Source of the DNA: Aquilaria yunnanensis
Lineage: Eukaryota > Streptophyta > Magnoliopsida > Malvales > Thymelaeaceae
Assembly: GCA_039654915.1 (NCBI GenBank)
Contig: CM077599.1
Span: forward strand, 10,604,501-10,668,500
Reading direction: 5' to 3'
Length of the DNA stretch: 64,000 nt
Shown: in pieces, positions 60,248 to 64,000 of the stretch
How the letters are laid out: each line of letters starts with the position of its first letter
Position numbering within the stretch: position 1 is the stretch's first letter
Notes under the pieces: generated by a model
What the model was told of the DNA's origin: nothing
Seen by the model: the letters and a program-made list of their open reading frames with translations, nothing else
The model's database searches: none
Position numbers and translations under genes: made by a program

Positions 60248-61199
60248 TTTTTATAGGGCCAAAGTACAGTGGAGGCCCTCTAACTTGGTTAATCAGGACG
60301 TCTAGCCCCCTAAACTTCAACTCATGGCAACTCAGCCCCTGAACTTGAATAAAGGGTTCAGTCAACCCCCCCTTGACTTCATGTGCAACTCACGTGACAC
60401 CAAAGAAGACAGATGTCGCTCATTTCTGTCAAATCTGTACTGTAACCCATAAGAAAGAGTAAACCACTTGGCTAACCAACAAACTTCTTAATTTTTCTCT
60501 TTCTCATCCTGCACTTTGCAATCCTTGACTTCAAGCCCTCATCCCAAGCATCTACCTTGAAGCCACCATAATCGCGGCCACCTTTGATCTACAATTGTTA
60601 GGTCTCATGTTTAAAGTTACTTTGTTATCTTTTTTTATCAGTAATATTTAATTTAATTTAATAACTGCAATTATTTTTTCTAAAAAATTATAAATTAATT
60701 CATCATGAATTAATTCAATTGAGCCGAAAAACTCCTATCCATTAAATTGTACAAATCATTTACTATTTGCTTATACAATTTTACTCTAACATCACTAAGA
60801 AAATGTAAGTTTCAAATTAATTAGTTGTATTAGGAAAAGATAAAAAGGCCATTGATCGAGCAAGGAATCAAACAGTTTCTTCTCAACTTGACATCTATTG
60901 ATTTTAATTAACCCAACTTATTTGTTGTGGAAATCAACACACAAATTTTTTATTTAACTAAATACAACTCTTATGTTTTTCTATTCTTAAAATTTTTGCA
61001 TCTTGTTTTAGAAGTTTTTTGGGTTTTTGTCTCACGTTCATGATTTCTTAATGCTTCTTGACCATCTTTAATTTCAAGTTAAAGATTTTTTTTTCATGGC
61101 CATTAACATGTGTTTTTATCAGCCAAAGACAAACTTTATTGCAATAATAAAAAAGTACAACGTCTTAACATGTTGATATTGTTGTAGCAAAGATAATAA

Positions 61200-61543
61200 G
61201 GGCCAATTCATTTTGTCTAAAGTCAACTAACTTTTTTTAACTTTTTCTTCTTTTTTTACGTGAAACCAATTTCATTTGAAAGTCAATGTTTTGTAGATGC
61301 AATAATCAATTTGAAAGTAAATTTTTATGATGTTGTTAAATTTTTATAAATTTTTCTTTTTTAAGACTTGAAACTAGAAAAACTCATAAAAATTTAGTAA
61401 GATTATATAAATTATATTTTCAATTGATTATTGTAGCTACATAATATTGGCTTTTAATTAAAATTCATTTCAAGTAAAAAAGATGTAAAAATAAGAAAAA
61501 GTCATTTTGTAGTCAATTGACTAAAGTTAAAACGAATTGGGTC
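61200..61543. mobile_element. Tourist-like foldback MITE, 344 bp
   Basis: The left end GGGCCAATTCATTTTG and right end CGAATTGGGTC are inverted; the two halves pair along most of the length around a centre near 61370. The TAA trinucleotide flanks both sides (61197-61199 and 61544-61546), the PIF/Harbinger target duplication. It shares internal words with the foldback MITE at 54117-54422. Nested in the Mutator-type element. Confidence 0.72.
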
Positions 61544-61778
61544 TAAGTTTTATTTTAATTTCAATGTACTTAAAGGAATTTTGAAATAAAAAATTGATAT
61601 GTGTGTGAATCTCTTTTATTTTCCAATACATATAAAAATATCCTTGTGAATTTAAATTTCTTGAAAATTCTTGATATATTTCTTGATTTTCAATTTTCAA
61701 TCCAATCATGATTCATGAGAAGCATCCAAAGCATTAATATGTGCAAGTTGGTTTGCAAGTGGTCAAGGCTACTATACC

Positions 61779-62670
61779 TAGGGGTGAAAGTTCGGATTGT
61801 AGAGTCGAGTTTGTGTTAAAACTTGATTTTTACAGCTTACCTCTAACCCAAATAATCATAAACCTAACCTGAGCAAGACCTGAACAAACTTTAACTTGAT
61901 TAGGGTCGGGTTAAGGTCGGATTGACCCGATATTTAAAAGAATTATGTTGCGTGTCACTGTGTCCACCGTTTCTGCTATTGCTATAGCGAGTGTTGGCTT
62001 GTCAAATGGCTCTTCAACGAAGGTGATTGACCAGGAAGAGAGCACAAGCACAACAGTGACTGAAGGGCTCATCGCAACAATAGCTTGGTGTGCCTCGGAG
62101 TGTTGAAGTTAGGTGGCAGTAGTAGCTTGGCAGGTGGCTTGCGGCTGGGAGGAGGTGATGATGATGAACAAAGGGAGGCCGAATTAAGGAAAGGACAACG
62201 AGGGATGCCGAATCAAGGGAGGGATGATGAAAGATGTCGAATCAATGGAGGAACGAAGGGAGGCCAGAGGCCAAAGACCGGCAAATCAATAACGAGGGAG
62301 GAACGAGGTTGATAGTCTTAGCTCGAGGCAAGGTGATTAGGATTGACAAATTAGGATTAGGAAATAGGAACAAAGGCTAGGGTTAAAACTTAGAAATTAA
62401 GAATTGGGAGGATTGGGTCAGTTATTGGATTTACAAATTAGGTTGGGCTGGGCTATTATATAATATAGTATAGGAGTGAGTTGGGCTATTATATAATATA
62501 GGGTCCGGTCTGGTATTTTCAGGTCAACTCGAAAGTTGAAGTTTCAAGATAGGGCCAAATCGGGCCAACTCGAATCCTTGTTTTTTCTTTCTTGCAATTC
62601 GACCCGACTCCGAAAATTAGGATTAGGTTAGGATTCAAGCTCAAGTTTCTAATCACAACTTACACCCCTA
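61779..62670. mobile_element. Non-autonomous hAT-like element, ~890 bp
   Basis: The left end TAGGGGTGAAAGTTCGGATT and the reverse complement of the right end, TAGGGGTGTAAGTTGTGATT, match at most positions. Subterminal GGTCGGGTT/GACCCG words are as in other hAT ends here. Flanking ACTATACC and AATACCAA share only TACC, so the target duplication is unclear. The interior at 62090-62330 is GA-rich with a loose ~30-bp repeat (GCCGAATCAAGGGAGG); its 75-codon frame is not considered a gene. Confidence 0.55.
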
Positions 62671-63172
62671 AATACCAATCTTTTAATATCATTTGGAGTT
62701 CAAACGCTGTCAATCAAGGTTCTGTATTTTTTATGCTATTTAACGATGAATATAATGACAATTATTTTCTCAATACAAATGATTGCTTTTTTAGTTGATG
62801 TAAATTTGAATATATGGTGTGAATCCAACAATGCAAGATATAAATAATATGAATCCACAAGTTTGGGATAATGACTTGAAGTAATAAGTTGTTGTTGGCT
62901 ACTTTCGATGAGGGCTTGAAGTCACAATTAGCAAAAAAATAGGATGGGAAAGAGAAAAATCTAGAAGTTTGTTGGCTTGCTAACTGGTTAACCCTTTTTT
63001 AATTGGAAGGAGGGCCATCTGTCTTATTTTTTGTGTGACGTGAGGTCAAGGGGGTTGATTGATCTGTTTATTCAAGTTCAGGGGCTGAGTTGCTCCAAAT
63101 TGAAGTTCAGAGAGCTACATGTCCTGGTCAGATAAGTTGAAGGGCCTTATCTGTATTTTGGCCTTATTACAG

Positions 63173-64000
63173 CATTGGTTTAACCGCATCTATCGCTTGA
63201 ATTCTCAAAATTTGCCCTCTGACTCTTTTCATCGGTTGTCCGCGAAAGCTAAAGGAACTTGTGGCGAAGTTTCGTTTGGGTGTTTTGTCAATCCGAGTGA
63301 GGGGTTTTGCTTGTTTGTGGTATATATATATATATATATTGGTTGCGCCGAATTATTGAGAAAAGCACAAGGATATATCTATATCACTCTATAGATATCT
63401 GTCTTTGACCCTGAATTATCCCAAACTTACACTAGCGAGTACGAATCCAAGTCTATTGCATTTGAGGTTGGAATTTCAATTCTACTTACCTTTTTCACGT
63501 TAATTGTGAAAGAAAAAAAGAACCACATTTTCCCTTTCGCTTTTTACTTGTATAATTTTTATACTGGGACTGGTGAGGATTTGGAAATTCAATCCAGCTA
63601 ACATGCACTTACTAAACCAGCAGCCAAGCTGCGAATTCTTTATGGACAAGGTAATGTTGGGGCCTTAAGTGACAATGAGGCACTAATCATATAGCGTTTA
63701 TAAGGTTTAGCCATTGGATTGGGAAATAGATTCTGGCGAAAGAGAGAGGAGACAGGATGGGCTGGTGAGAGAAAGAGGTGATGGGTTGGGCTGGGAAACA
63801 GGGTTTCAATTTTTTTTTCCCATATCATTTTTTTAACCCAATTGACCCAATAGTTTAAAGTCTTGGAGTTTTTAGGTTTGTATGTTTTTACGATTCAAAA
63901 TTCGTTTCTTCCCGTTTGTACCATGGTTTGCGTTTCTCTAGCATTTCAACATGATTTTCATATCTAGAGTAAAAAAATGTACCTTTTTATGACTTTAAAC
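63173..64000. other. Window end, no gene recognised
   Basis: AT-rich with a (TA)n run of about ten units at 63320-63340. Open frames at 63119-63394 and 63640-63828 show no domain and are not supported. Confidence 0.45.

Larger units (their letters stand above)
60257..63163. mobile_element. Mutator-type non-autonomous element with ~165-bp TIRs, containing nested insertions
   Basis: The left TIR begins GGCCAAAGTACAGTGGAGG; the reverse complement of the right TIR begins GGCCAAAATACAGATAAGG. Shared landmarks continue through (T/C)AACTT, GGAC(G/A)T(C/G)TAG, GCAACTCAGCCCCTGAACTT, GAATAAA, and AAGACAGATG(T/G)C for about 165 bases. The flanks TTTTTATAG (60248-60256) and TTATTACAG (63164-63172) agree at 7 of 9 positions, consistent with a decayed Mutator 9-bp duplication. 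No transposase. At least two smaller elements (61200-61543 and about 61779-62670) lie inside. Confidence 0.78.

Noticed and set aside
62085..62312. 75-codon Gly/Arg-rich frame
   Set aside because: Lies within an hAT-like element and arises from a loose GA-rich repeat.

Overview
This is nuclear DNA from a flowering plant, probably a eudicot. It is AT-rich, has spliced genes with GT-AG introns, and is filled with plant-type transposons, MITEs, a solo LTR, LINE debris and microsatellites. Only four protein-coding genes look intact. I cannot name the species.

Layout: 1-3.26 kb holds no gene but has a T-rich tandem array. At 3.27-8.59 kb lies a 5.3-kb Mutator-like element with ~70-bp terminal inverted repeats (TIRs), an exact 9-bp target duplication (TAGTTTGGA) and a decayed FAR1/FRS-type transposase. 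At 12.3-14.7 kb is a complete four-exon NFU2-like plastid iron-sulfur scaffold gene. At 15.6-16.3 kb are retroelement remnants. At 17.2-18.0 kb is the first of three intronless single-B3-domain genes, followed by a perfect 19-bp hairpin. At 20.4-22.1 kb is a Pack-MULE-like element carrying a 2-oxoglutarate dioxygenase fragment. At 24.4-27.2 kb are a 21-bp minisatellite and a 2.1-kb solo LTR. At 28.8-36.3 kb, two related minisatellites in opposite orientation bracket a gene-free stretch with nested small elements. At 39.1-40.3 kb is a three-copy ~415-bp tandem repeat. At 41.4-42.0 kb is the second B3 gene. At 43.4-45.0 kb is a LINE remnant. From 45.5 to 57.5 kb is a dense run of MITEs and hAT elements, including a 3.9-kb hAT with a decayed RICESLEEPER-like transposase nested in a Mutator-type MITE. 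At 58.2-59.1 kb is the third B3 gene, with a TATA box and an hAT fragment in its upstream region; a second, gene-less copy of its promoter lies 1.3 kb upstream. At 60.3-63.2 kb is a nested Mutator/hAT/Tourist-like composite.

Functionally, NFU2 is a housekeeping plastid gene. The three B3 genes lie in the same orientation 17-24 kb apart and look like a dispersed tandem family separated by transposons. Each carries a different short motif resembling known plant repression motifs (LELSL, KIFGV, KLFGV), which suggests repressor-type transcription factors. The rest is repeat biology: several insertions can be ordered by nesting and checked through their target-site duplications. Transposon boundaries were read by eye from inverted repeats and flanking duplications; no database search was possible.
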